The notes below the pieces were generated by a model, which did not search any database, was not told the DNA's origin, and was given only the letters and a program-made list of their open reading frames with translations. Below are positions 31,652 through 42,878 of a stretch of 64,000 bases of DNA, in pieces. Position 1 is the first letter of the stretch. Each line of letters starts with the position of its first letter. The stretch lies in contig JARWKL010000007.1 in NCBI GenBank assembly GCA_029961685.1, forward strand, positions 6,654,708 through 6,718,707, read 5' to 3'. Position numbers and translations under genes: made by a program. This DNA comes from Aristolochia californica (lineage: Eukaryota; Streptophyta; Magnoliopsida; Piperales; Aristolochiaceae).

Positions 31652-32887
31652 TCACTTTGAAGCCAACAGAATCTCTGGCTTCCTGGGTTTGCTTGGTGTA
31701 CTCGGATTTGAAGTCACACGAACGACTGTCTCCCTGGCAACTGCTCGAGCTCTCTTATCCAACTGTATTAAACTCCTTGTGGCTAGTATAGCTTGCGGCA
31801 TCACATCGTGCATGGCTCGGGCATATAAACTCCTCACAGCCTCCCCTGCAGCATTCCTCACATCCTGATCGTTCATTGGCGCCAAAAGGCAATGCCCCAG
31901 AATTCTCAACAAGGGTTGCAAAAGCTCCCAAGGAAGCGGGATTCTAGCCCCCCTCAGAGGCTTACCATTCTCCATTGACTCCCCATTCTGTACACCTTTA
32001 TCCCCAATTCCCAATTTCTCCATCTCGTCTTCAAGATACTCGGTATCATCCACAAAGGCCCCCGATGGGTTCTCAAAACACGATAAAGATTCCTTGTCCC
32101 GGTCGAATTCACTCCTGCAAGAACAATTCTGCCCTGCCCACGCTGAGGCAAATTCACACAAATCGAGTTTCGACCAACCGGGCATGTAGGAAATCTTCTT
32201 ATGGTAGCAGTCGAGCGCGACGGCGACGATACAAGCGCGTTTGGTTGACTTCACGGCGAGTTGGTGTTCGAGCGGATCCGACAGAACCGCGACAGTCGGC
32301 TGCGATAGCGACGCCGGCGGGACCCTGGGAGTATGGTAGAGCGACGGCTGCGAAAGATCAGGAACCGAAATTAAAACGGGTTTACCATTTCTCAACTTGG
32401 CCTCACTAGCGAAGAGCGCGAGCAGCACGGCCTCGAAGCCGGCAAGCGACGGGGTGGAGCCCAATTGCACGACACGGGAAAGGTAAAGTCCAGCGAGAAG
32501 CGGAAGGAAAGAGAGAACAACAAGGCGGAGGTCCGGGTCGGAGGACTGGAAGGTATCATACAGCCAGTGGCAGAGGGGGTCATCACCGGCTCCGGAGTAG
32601 GGTGAGGAAAGAGCGCCGGAGACAGCGGCGAAGGCGGCCGGAGACTGGAGGAGGGAAATGGCAGGTCGGTCGGAGTCAGCGAGGGAGGAGAGAGAGATGT
32701 CGGAAGGGAAGAGAGCAGACAAAGACTGGATATGGGCGCGGGCTTTAGAGATAGATTCCCACCAGGAAGGGGTGGGGGGGGCGTGGTTAGGGTTGGAGGA
32801 GGAGGAGGTGGAGGTCGAAGGAGAGGGTGAGGAAGGTTGATGAGCCACCAGCTGGATCTCCATGCCGGCGGTCGATTCCTTCACCAT
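31652..32887 (-). CDS. Hyccin family protein (PI4-kinase alpha complex subunit)
   Basis: A single exon of 411 aa. After a Ser/Pro-rich N-terminus (PSSPSPSTSTSSSS) comes the hyccin domain: WWESISKARAHIQSLSALFP, SLLQSPAAFAAVSGALSSP, DPLCHWLYDTFQSSDPDLRL, FLPLLAGLYLSRV, GFEAVLLALFASE. Toward the C-terminus follow IPLPWELLQPLLRILGHCLL, RNAAGEAVRSLYARAMHDVM and LATRSLIQLDKRAR. These match plant hyccin-containing proteins. Animal hyccin (FAM126) and plant HYC are accessory subunits that hold phosphatidylinositol 4-kinase alpha at the plasma membrane. An acidic, low-complexity loop (about residues 270-310) separates the two conserved halves. Two ATGs are possible, the first and the one giving MEIQLVAHQ 8 codons on. 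The frame is unbroken and conservation is strong throughout. Confidence 0.9.
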   Translation of the reverse strand: MVKESTAGMEIQLVAHQPSSPSPSTSTSSSSNPNHAPPTPSWWESISKARAHIQSLSALFPSDISLSSLADSDRPAISLLQSPAAFAAVSGALSSPYSGAGDDPLCHWLYDTFQSSDPDLRLVVLSFLPLLAGLYLSRVVQLGSTPSLAGFEAVLLALFASEAKLRNGKPVLISVPDLSQPSLYHTPRVPPASLSQPTVAVLSDPLEHQLAVKSTKRACIVAVALDCYHKKISYMPGWSKLDLCEFASAWAGQNCSCRSEFDRDKESLSCFENPSGAFVDDTEYLEDEMEKLGIGDKGVQNGESMENGKPLRGARIPLPWELLQPLLRILGHCLLAPMNDQDVRNAAGEAVRSLYARAMHDVMPQAILATRSLIQLDKRARAVARETVVRVTSNPSTPSKPRKPEILLASK

Positions 32888-33344
32888 GGCCTACCGGGAC
32901 TGACTCTCTCACCGGAGCCGAATTCTCCTCGGCCTTGCGTCGGAAATCACGAGTGTTGGACTTTCCAAGAGAAGGGATACCCGGAATAAAAGGAAAACTG
33001 CAAGAAACTGAAAAGAAAAGAAAATTAATAGACTAAGACAGCATGACCCGTTCCTGAACCATCTCAAATTACTTTTTTAACTACCCCTTTGCCCGAACCA
33101 GTGACAGCTCCATAGAGAGTCAGCATCAATGGGCAATATTGTCATTTCAAAAGAGTAATTCCCGATTGTATTCTGCTTAGTAGTGGTCCCCTCACAAAAC
33201 ACTACTAGATTTACTCCTATTTTAACAGCCGAGAAAACTCTCTGGAGTAAATATCTACCTCAGTACACGGGTGGGTCCTGTTTGAGATGGGACCCACAAA
33301 GTTGATGTTCATAAGTACAGTCAGACCAGGATGGTGAACAAGGA
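32888..33344. other. Upstream region of the hyccin gene
   Basis: No gene. It contains GTGGGTCC and GGGACCCAC words near 33,270-33,298, which resemble TCP-type sites, and nothing else of note. Confidence 0.35.
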
Positions 33345-33715
33345 GATGATGCTCTTGGTGATTATAGTAATGATCAGAATGGAAGGGTCAAAGAAGCACA
33401 CCTGATGTTTGATCAATTTCCAGCTGGTGGTGAGGCTGGAAGCTCAACATCATATCTCTTGCTGCATAATATGTATGTGGGTGGACTTCGGTACATGGGA
33501 AGATGCAAAGAAGTGAAAAGGAAGATGGAGAAGAATGGGATCAGGAAACAATGTGGGTGTAGCTCTATGTGGGTAAAGCATGACAGGGTTCATCTATTTG
33601 CTGCAGGTGATTGTGACCATTCTAATGCTGAGTAAATTCATGCTTTGACAGATAATATTAAAAGAGTCATAAAGGATTTGGATTTTGAGATTTTTCTATC
33701 TGTTTTTTATAATTG
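33345..33715 (+). pseudogene. Pentatricopeptide repeat (PPR) protein fragment, PLS-type C-terminal end
   Basis: The translation around NGRVKEAHLMFDQ is a PPR helix pair. It is followed by YLLLHNMYVGG, RYMGRCKEVKRKMEKNGI, QCGCSSMWVK and VHLFAAGDCDHSNAE, then after a stop IHALTDNIKRVIKDLDFE. This is the order of the last PPR and the E/E+ motifs of organelle RNA-editing type PPR proteins. Only this C-terminal end is present, with a TAA at 33,633-33,635 and no start or upstream repeats, so it is a relic. Confidence 0.75.
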
Positions 33716-35889
33716 ATGAAGAATTTTTTTAAAAGCTCAAGTTGAACTTCATGAGACAAAGAGGAGATTAACCCCAAAGCTGTTAAGAGTGTGAGCATGG
33801 AAGTGAGCTTTTACTGCCCTATTGGGGAGCACTGGCTGAGCAATGGTTATTTTGTATTTTATTGAACATTCCCATAACTGTGTAGAAGAATGGGATTTTG
33901 TCACGAAGATTTCATGTACCGACTATTTAATCGATTCAGTCATATGTCAGGTATGATCATCTATTTCTAAAAATTCTTAAGATCGATTTATGTGAAATAG
34001 ACAATCTCTATCAGGTGTTGTACTGATCAGAGTAATATTGTAACATTAATTTTGGATAAGACATTTTTTCTTGCCAAAAAACAAAAAATGGAAAATCTTT
34101 CCCATATTGTTTCCTTCCGGCCCCTGCAATCATGATTATAATGATATAAGCTTGACAAATTTTAACAGGTTATGCGAAGAGTCAGAAATGTTCAGCACCT
34201 AGATATATTTTAACTGTGATTCCTTTAGGTGCTGCATTCACTTTTCACATTGTGTTGTATTTCTTATGCTATACAGGGAGGGAAGGTAAGGGAGAAAGGA
34301 CGTATTTCCATCATAGATGGTGTTTTACTGATTGAAAAGAACGATTGCAGCATTTAATTTCCTGTGCTTTAGAGAATCAGAATGCAGAAAATCTATATCT
34401 TGCAGGACTCTTTTTCTTCTATCAGTTCAAAGTTTGGGTTATGTTCTCCTTATGATATAGTTCAATCAAACCAGCGACGCATAAAGAAGAAATTCAAAAG
34501 TACAAATGACAATCAGAACAACAGGCAATCAAGTCACTGACCAAGATCTTTTGTGGCAAAATGAAAGAGAGATTGAAGAGCGGATGAACCAGAAGAGTAG
34601 GTTTACTTGTTTGGCATATCCAAAGGGGTTCTTTCTTTAGTTCTTTTGATCATCAGCAGAACACAGCACTCTATGTTATATGACAGCGAACGTAAAAAAC
34701 TTTCTGGTATTTGAAGGGTTTTAAGAAGTCACTCAAAAGTTTAAATCTGTTTTATGTAATCTTGCCTTAAATTTGGTACCTCATTATTAACACAATTTTT
34801 TTTGTGTTTGACTTTGCTCTTTGCATAACCATTGATAAGGAAGAGAACAACAATTCACTTTCATAATTATAGTTCTTTCATGGCAACTTGATTCTTTTTG
34901 TGAGTTGGGGAGCTGATGTAGTCAGAACTGCACCAAATATAAGCTGAACCAATAGCTTTAGTTCAGTAAATTTGTTTTTGTTGATTCCACTAGCACAATC
35001 ATAAGGAAGTCATCCAAAGCAAGATTTCCTTATGCAGTAATTTTACGAGATTGCGTAACCTGATCCTTAGTGTCCAGCTATCAACTTCTGGGGCTTACTA
35101 TTTGGTCTTCAAAGTGCTTCCTTACTTGGCATTATCTACCTATAACTTTTTGTTTCAGTTTTGTTACTTTGTTTTACTTTGAGTTCCCAATTTGACTGAG
35201 GATGGGAATGTAAGATGTTCTTCTGTTAGTTACAGAAAATCAGTTCTCTTGTGGAAGAAGTTACCGTTAAAAAGTTCAGATGTTTTTTAGTAGAAAAGAA
35301 AATTACAACTGAAAAAAAAAATCTTAGAAGTTTGTTTTGGTTTATTAAGCATTATGATCTTAATAAATTTGCTGTTGATTGCCACAAGTTACTGTCCTGT
35401 ACAGATCTTCCCACATTTGGAAGATTAAATATAGACTAAAAAGCCATTTTCAGGCGGGGTCTCAGACATCGTGTACGAGATGGATCTTTAAGAAGCTTAT
35501 GGACAGATATTTGGGTGTGCCACACTCACTATCAATGGAGTTTTCAAGATTATTCAGGTGTTGATGAACCAACACATTTCTGTAGCTGACTCAAGAGCCT
35601 AGCTGACACCTCAGCTAGGGAAAGGGTCATTCATCAGCACCTTGTGTAGGAACTTCACTCCCAATCTGGCTTGGCCTTTGCATCATCTTGTAGGATCCTA
35701 CTTTGTTGTTTCCTTATATTTGTTGCTTGTGTACCTTTCCTCCTCTGGGAGCTTTCTTAATGGAATCCACCTTCTCACTACTATAAAAAAAAAATCTTTT
35801 TGCCCCAGCTTGGAATCTCAATTTCAGGAGACCACTTAATGACGCAGAAACTGAAGAACTCGTTTCCTTATAGCAGCAAATTGACAGTA
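33716..35889. other. No gene seen
   Basis: AT-rich sequence without recognisable coding similarity. A perfect 9-bp inverted repeat (CCTAGCTGA / TCAGCTAGG, 4-nt loop) lies near 35,600. No TE termini were identified. Confidence 0.4.
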
Positions 35890-36295
35890 TTTACATAAGT
35901 GGACGAGGAGAAGACATGATAACATGGAGCCCCAATCCTTCAGCATTCTTCTCCTCTTCTTCATTCTATTGTTTCCTAAGCCCAACTCAAGCATCAGTGG
36001 GAGAACTAAAGGCAGCCTTATCTTGGAAATATATTGGGCCAACAAGAGCCCTCCACTTTCTTGGGATAGCAGCTTTGGAAAAGATACTAACCTGTCTTGA
36101 ACAAACAGGTTTAGGTAAGATATAACCTGTGACGAACTAATTAAGAGGGGCCGACTAGTGATAAACTCCTTATGTGAGTTGTGTGGGCGAGAGGAAGAAA
36201 CAGAAAAACACTTATTCCTGCATTGTAAGACAGCTATGTGATCTGGGGGACTGTTTTCAAGAAGTTTGGTAAAAGCACTTGGCTTGCTCACAACG
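35890..36295 (+). mobile_element. LINE fragment: zinc-binding domain after reverse transcriptase (zf-RVT)
   Basis: Across two frames the plus strand reads EDMITWSPNPSAFFSSSSFY, WKYIGPTRALHF, ALEKILT, then after a shift ELIKRGRLVINSLCELCG and REEETEKHLFLHC. This is the CxxC...HxxxxHC zf-RVT region found downstream of RT in plant non-LTR elements. Stops and frame changes show decay. RT itself is not seen upstream, so it is a fragment. Confidence 0.7.
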
Positions 36296-38143
36296 TTTCT
36301 GATTACTGATGATAGAACTGAGCAAACCCTTTTATTGGAACATATGTCTATGTTTTCTCCCTCATTGCTAGTAGTTTAATGGGTCACATGCCTAATACAC
36401 AAGTTTTGGCCTTGTGTCTCCATAACTAAAAATAGTTAACCTACTGACCGTCGATTGACTACCCATACTCACCAGATTCATATGAGCTATTGGGGAGTGG
36501 TCAATGATCTTTCTTAAGATCGATCTGTTTTAACGAGGTCGAGGGATTGTATATTATAGTAGTCATGCATGGAGTATAAATGAAAGGAGTGGAAAAAAGT
36601 GTCACATGGGGTAACTTGGGTATTAAAAATCTTATAAACCGATGAGTTCCCAACTTTTGAAATCCCTTCCAAGATGACAAATCCAGTTGTAGGTACCTCT
36701 ACATAAGCTTTGGGTGTCCACATATAAATTGGTACTAGAGGAACTTTATGACAAAGAAAGAAGTGAAAAGAAACAATACGTAGAATGATTTGGCGCTAAT
36801 CACTAAGTATGAGGTTAATAAGATTTATAAATTGGTGGTTTCTTTTTGGATTTTATCTTATAATTTTAAATCTTTTTAGGGCTGTATTTTATTTTTGCAT
36901 ATCAAAAACTTTGTAGAAGTCAGTCAAAAGGTTTTGATGGTAATTTTGATCATATTATACAGGTACATAGGCATTTAATTGAATATGAGTGGTATACATG
37001 CATTTTTGCCATGATTAAGGGTATCAGGTAATTAACCCATTGTATTATTCTCCTGTCTTTCTTTTTGTTTTGGTATATAGGTAATTAACCCATCGTTTTA
37101 TTCTCCTATGTTTCTTTTTTGTTTTTTAATCTGAATTTTTCAATTTCTTTGTATTTGAAAAAATGCTTGTAATTTCTTTTCTACTGCATATTTTTTTTGT
37201 TTCTAGTCTACTGGACTCTTTAGTAAGTTTGCTGGTGAGATGTCTGTTTAATTGTACCTGGTGCTGCACTTTAGGATCAAATTTGGCCTTGTAAACAACC
37301 AAAATGCATGAATGATTTGGTAGAATCAAACTATACCCACTTGTTACTGTCAGTCAAATAAATATACTTGTTGCAGCTTTTTTAAAAGCATGACTTTAAC
37401 TAAAATGGTCCCCTGTTTTCTTTGATTAGAGTTGAGCACTTTGTCTTTCACTTGTACTAATTACTTGTTTATTTTTGTGGCTTTGAAATCTTTATGTAGT
37501 CAATGCTTATAGAATCTTCTATCTTCCTCTTAAATAATTTCAGAAACCATTGACCCTCTGATGAGGATCGCTTGTTTCATAAGGAAAAGGCACTATGCTC
37601 CACATTAGAGGAAGGGGCTGAACTACCCTAGTTTGGCCTACTTTGAGTATAGAAGTTTGCAAAGAGTAAAATATCACAATTGAGTTTTTTTTCCCTGCCC
37701 TTCTTTATGTGAATATATTGTCTATTAGAGTATTATATCATTTGTGCATTTGTTTTAAGTATTTAAGTGATTGATTAATCAGTTGAAGACAAAAACTGTC
37801 TTATTGTCACCATTATGAAATTTTATTTGTCTCAAGGAGATAATCCAACTTTTACAAAATATCAACCATTAGTTTAATTTCCCAACAAGAAAAGTAGTAA
37901 CAGAAACAAACCACTGTTCTAATTTCTGCTGCTAATCCATCTGAGGAGGATCATCTCTTTTCCTTCTCTTTTCTTGAAATGTTCGTTTGTTTGAAGACTT
38001 GCACACACAAACACGCATACTAAAAGCCTTCACCCATAATGAACAAGTTGACTGTTTTCTGCTGGTGAGATTTAATGCTGGTGGATTGTCACTATGATTG
38101 TTTCATCATTATTGCCCTACTATTATTGCTTTCATGACCATTT
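36296..38143. other. No gene seen
   Basis: AT-rich. A short near-duplicate GTAATTAACCCAT..TTATTCTCCT occurs at about 37,029 and 37,081. The segment near 36,520-36,730 (TATA-like TATAAACC, GGGTGTCCACA) has the look of an LTR remnant, but no partner was found. Confidence 0.35.
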
Positions 38144-38468
38144 CAGATCTTTCTTACAATAGGTTTACACCTTGAGAAAAGTAGAAGAAAGTAGTAGATT
38201 CCAATTAAAATTAAACTACTTGTGTACCAATTACACCCAAAGTCTAGCACTTAAAGATATGTCCTAGCATAATTAAATAACTCAAGATAAATAGAACACT
38301 AACATAACTAAAACACCTTTTTAAAGTGAGACTCTTCTGTGAGACTCCTGTAAGACTCCACCTTATTAATTCTGACTCTGTGAGACTTCTTACTATGATA
38401 GTCATGTAAAAGTCTTCCATATTTTCTCATCAACACAGATCTTTCTTACAATAGGTTTACACCTTGAG
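38144..38468. repeat. 33-bp perfect direct repeats bounding 259 bp
   Basis: Identical 33-mers lie at 38,144-38,176 and 38,436-38,468. Each begins CAGATCTTTCTTACAATAGG. The sequence between contains degenerate GTGAGACT repeats. A 33-bp target duplication would be unusually long, so a local duplication or unequal exchange is more likely than an insertion. Confidence 0.75.
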
Positions 38469-41400
38469 GAAATTATTTCCAAAAATTGTTGGCAGGCTTA
38501 TTTGTGAACAACCTTGAGACTTTCTTGTTTTTTTTTTATCTTGCACTGGCATACAGGGGGCTTTGTGCCTTGGTTCCAGTACGAAGTGAAGGACTGATAT
38601 CCAGACTTTTTGGCTCAGCAGAAGCTCAGGTATTTTTCTGCTTTTCTGGGAACAGCCGAGTTCTGGTTTTAGCAGCAACTGCTATAGTACTAGCCATTTT
38701 GTGATCTACTCTTCATTCTGTTTTTCATAATGTGCTAAATCATATTTCTGCCAAAGAATGATATTTTCAAGCCTATCCATGATGATCGAGGCACATTCGA
38801 CCTTCATGACCTTGTGAAGCGACCGGCCACAGTTGGAAGAGAGGATCTCTCACCCCCTCAAGTGCAGTGAATTCATTCTAGCACTTGAGACCCATATTTA
38901 GATATATTTGTGCACTCAGTGTGCCACACCTTTCTTTGTCCATGGTGGGAGACATCATAAATTCCCCTTCCCAAAGGGCAAACATGAACTGAAAGATTCT
39001 CATCAGTGTGCCCCTCAGAAAGGAACCTCACTCAATTGTTACCCCCTTTCATCAGTTTCCCTCAATGAGTTGAACCCTCTTCTCTATTCTTCTTTTCCTC
39101 CTTTCTTTCTTTCAAGCAATTGCTCTTTTTATTTCTCAAGTTGTTTTTGTTTTAGAGTTTCTTACATGTTTTCCCTCTTTGTATCTTTACCACTTTTAGG
39201 CATTTCCATGGTTTTTACAATTGATAACTCTGCTGCAATTTATCTGTCATTTTCTTGTTGCTCTCTCTTTGAATCTGTTCGAAGGTGGGTTTCACTTCAG
39301 CCATTCAATTTGGTGGCCACTATTTTATTCCCAGGGAAATTGTATCATACTGGGTCCACTGCAGGAATCTACTGCAACAAAAAAAAAAAAAAAGAGTAAG
39401 TGGCTTCTCATCTTCATTAAAAAAAGTTATATTCTTGAATGATGCCTTCAATCTTCTAAAAAATCAGAATGAAAATCACAAAAATGTTTGAAATGTTTCC
39501 TCTACAAAAGCAGCAAATCTCTGCAAAAATTTACAGAAAATAAAAACACAAGCCATCATATTATGATACCAAATCATGCCAGAGGTCCTAAACTGAAGGG
39601 TCTGTGTCCTACTTTTTTTTTCTTTTTGAAATCCTATACAGGCTTGCTTGTTCTGTTCTTGAGAAAATATCCAAATTGATTGCAGAAGCCAGTAGGGAAA
39701 GCCACTCGAAGGAAAAATGGCAAAGGCATTCCAACAATATTGCAAATATTGGAAACGGGAAAAACACATTTCTCCTGCTGTGAGGGCAGACCTCACCATG
39801 ATTGATTTAAGGTGGGGGCCTGCTGAGGTTCTTGCATACATTAAAGGCAAACAATGACACCAGTAGTGGCTGATCACTTAGTCCAATGGCCACCTTGCCT
39901 TCCATCACTTCTCTTTGATTTAATCTCTATACCCAAATAGAGAAGATATCTTAGATGAGACATGGACACACCATTCTTCAATCAATTTTATTTTTTTTAT
40001 AATAAAATTCTTACATTTAATATTAGGTTACCCAATAATTAATTAAATATAAAAATAAAAGAGGGAGATAATGAAATTATTAATAAAAAAATTAAATAAT
40101 TATTTTTTAAAAAATAGATATTAAAAAATAAAAATTATTACCCAGAAATAAATTTCTAAGAAATTTATGATTTAAAAATTTTTACTAGAAAAATAAACAA
40201 AAATTTAAGTGTGAAGGTGATGGCGGACCATAGGAAGGGAAGTGGGCCCAGGCCGTTAATGATGAGAGGCCAATGGTGGGGCTGCCCGTCAGTCTCGTCT
40301 CATCTCACTCTCGGCCAGACTACAGTGTGGGCCGTCTGGCGCAAATAATTGCCGCCACTCCTGTCGAAACCGCCGAAGCCGATTCGCACCGGCAATAAAA
40401 AAAAAACAAAAATTACAATGTCTACCATCGTAAATTTGAAATAGTTATATCATTAAAAATGGTATATTTAAAATAACGGTCTCTTTTTTGTCTCGTGATG
40501 ACACGAATAAATAACGAATAATTATAAATAAAATGAATTATTTAAATTAAAAAAAAAAAAAAAGGACCTGAGCAAACCGGAGGAGGGTCAACTTTTGTCT
40601 ACGCCTGTCCCTTATTTTATGCATGACTAGGAGTAATAAGTGAGTGGCACAAAGGGGCACGCCAACACAAGTCCACAACTCCATAATTGGAATGGACCAC
40701 AACGAACCACCTCCCCCCCGGGGGACCACTGTCCTCCCTAGTGACCATCGCCACTGTCAAAACAAATCCCCGGGCCCATCCATGCAGTGGGCAGTTGTTA
40801 AGCTATGGGATCCATCCCTACAGCTCATTGGGCATGCCTTGTGGGTCCCCTCCCCTCCTACATAAAAAGATCAAATTTTTATTGGAAATACCTCTCCCGG
40901 CCGTAAAAAAAAAAAAAAACGTCGACATAAACCGGGCCCGCCGAATTGGCCCACTTAGCAATCCAACAAAAACAGCTCACGAAGCGGACGGGGCTTTTCT
41001 GGTTTTTTCCTCTTCGGAGAAGACTCTGGAGTCTGACCGAAAGGTGGTATGCTCGACGTTTGGGTGTCCGGTGGAGGGGACGGGCTGTAGCCGGTGGAAA
41101 GGTGGTGGGGTCCAGCTGGACCGGCTTTTGTTGCGGCTTTCACCATCTGGCGCCCGGAGAGTTGGGAAGAAAGAGGATCAGACTGCATGTCAAAAAACCG
41201 AACGAGGGGAGTGGGGGCTTTTCACTGTTGTACGACGTCCATATCATGTCGTAAATTAGTAATTAAATTATCAAATAAAAAAAGAAAAGAGAAATTAAAT
41301 ATTTTTTTATTTTAAAAATATTTATCCTAAATAAAATAAATTTTAATAATATTAAATAAATAAATAAATAATCTTGGATGCCGACATCATCATGACTTTT

Positions 41401-41785
41401 AAAGATAATGACCCTTTTTCAATTTTTTATTCCGTGATAACTTTTCTAAAGTTTAACTACTTTAGTTTTTTTGCTACTATTCAGTATTTATTAAAAAATA
41501 AGCCCTTTTTCCTAATTATTAAAAAAATTAAAAAATAAAAAACTGAAGATGAGGGAGGTGGCCTGTTTTTGTAATTTGTGAAAAGGTCATTAAATCGAGG
41601 AGTCGGTAATTTCTTCATCTCTCAGGGGAAAGAAAGTGAAAAAAGTAAAAATCATGAATGTACTAAAGAAAAAGGAAACGCTGACGTGTATCCATATGTA
41701 CGAGGACACAAAACCGACGGTCGAGATCAATCTCTGTAATTTCTGGCTGGCCGCTCATCTTCGTCTCTCTCGACCCTCCCTCTTC
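38469..41785. other. Intergenic; no gene recognised
   Basis: 38,700-39,860 holds open stretches without family similarity, including a 46-codon ATG frame at 39,717-39,857 (MAKAFQQYCKYWKREK...). 39,980-40,200 and 41,260-41,590 are AT-rich low complexity. 40,240-40,400 and 40,640-41,240 are more GC-rich and carry GTGGGTCCC-like words, but contain no supported gene. Confidence 0.35.
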
Positions 41786-41793
41786 TATATTTA
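41786..41793 (+). promoter_or_regulatory. TATA box of the FLZ gene
   Basis: TATATTTA lies 165 bp before the ATG at 41,958. It is followed by a CT/TTC-rich leader (41,850-41,945), usual for plant 5' UTRs. Confidence 0.55.
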
Positions 41794-41957
41794 TCTGCAC
41801 CGGACGCCATCTTTGCTTCCCTCCTCCCCTCTGCTCTCTCTCCCTCACTGCCAATCTCTTGTCGGCTCTCTGCTTCCACAGAAGCGGCCCAGAGACGAAG
41901 TCCTTTCTGGGTCTTCTTCTTCTTCTTCTCTTTCTTCTTCCTCAGATAAGTGTAAAG

Positions 41958-42878
41958 ATGTTGCTCGGCAAGCGCCCCAGGCCTCCGATGAGGAGAACGA
42001 CCAGCTTGACGGAATTCACCGTCGATCTCGGTCCGGTGGAGGGTGCGTACTCCTCGGATCATGGGAACTCGAGGGACGTCCAGAAAACGGCGGCGGTCGG
42101 GCCGGAGTTCGGTGGGCGGAGATGCCCCGGCGGTGCGCCGTCGGATGGAGGATTCGACCCGAGGTTTCTGTTGTCTATTTCGCCGAGAAACCACCGGAGG
42201 AATTCTGGGGAGATTTTGGAGCCTGCGCCTTTTTTGAGGGCTTGTGGTCTCTGCAAGCGCAGGCTGGGACCCGGCAAGGACATCTATATGTACAGGTAGT
42301 CGTTTGCTTCTTGGATCCTCTTTGCAGTCTTGGACTGTATCGATTTTCTCTCTCTTTTGGTGGGGTGATCATCAAGTTCTAACATGCGATGATTCATCTG
42401 CAAAGCAGTTCTTCTTTCTTCTTTTCTCGATGCGTAAAAAAATTGATCTGATTGTGTGTGGTTTTTCCTTATTTTTCATTCCTAAATGTTCTGGAATCTC
42501 CTCTGCATGTCGAAGAAACGGCTTATTTATTACAGTTCGGGAAGGTTTCATCTCGCAAAAGAGAAGAGATTTCCTTCTTCTTCTTCTTCATCTGTTGTCT
42601 CCGTTTCAATCAGCATCTTTTCTTCACTTTCAGTAACCGATATTTCTGCAAAATGTAGAGATATTTCCTCAATTTTCCATCCTGGTTCCCATTCTCATAT
42701 CTCCATTTTTCCTGTGCACAGGGGTGACACTGCTTTTTGTAGTCTAGAGTGCAGGCAGCAGCAGATGAATCAAGACGAAAGAAAAGAGAAGTGTTCATTG
42801 AGTTCTGTGAAGAAAGAGGCGTCTCAATCCACAGGGTCTGAAGCTTCAAACAAAGGGGAGACCGTAGCAGCAGCCTGA
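41958..42878 (+). CDS. FCS-like zinc finger (FLZ, DUF581) protein
   Basis: Two exons, 41958-42295 and 42722-42878, with a phase-2 intron, 495 nt, 164 aa. The N-terminal motif MLLGKRPRPPMRRTTSLTEF is typical of one FLZ subgroup. The FLZ domain near residues 95-145 reads FLRACGLCKRRLGPGKDIYM, then YRGDTAFCSLECRQQQMNQD, giving the paired CxxC and FCS/CxxEC cysteines that bind zinc. The intron splits the domain at the conserved MYR-GD site. FLZ proteins are plant-specific adaptors that bind the SnRK1 energy-sensing kinase. The C-terminal tail is Ser/Lys-rich. There are no disruptions. Confidence 0.95.

Noticed and set aside
35590..35625. Hairpin CCTAGCTGA / TCAGCTAGG as a regulatory RNA
   Set aside because: A 9-bp stem with a 4-nt loop is expected by chance in this length of DNA and nothing nearby supports a transcript.
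38908..39399. 163-codon plus-strand frame
   Set aside because: Phe/Ser-rich low-complexity translation ending in a poly-Lys A-run. No similarity recognised.
40687..41259. 190-codon plus-strand frame
   Set aside because: It starts at a TTG, has no domain and unlikely composition, and lies in a spacer with promoter-like words.
41636..42382. 248-codon plus-strand frame
   Set aside because: It crosses the promoter, exon 1 (in another frame) and intron of the FLZ gene and shows no family similarity.
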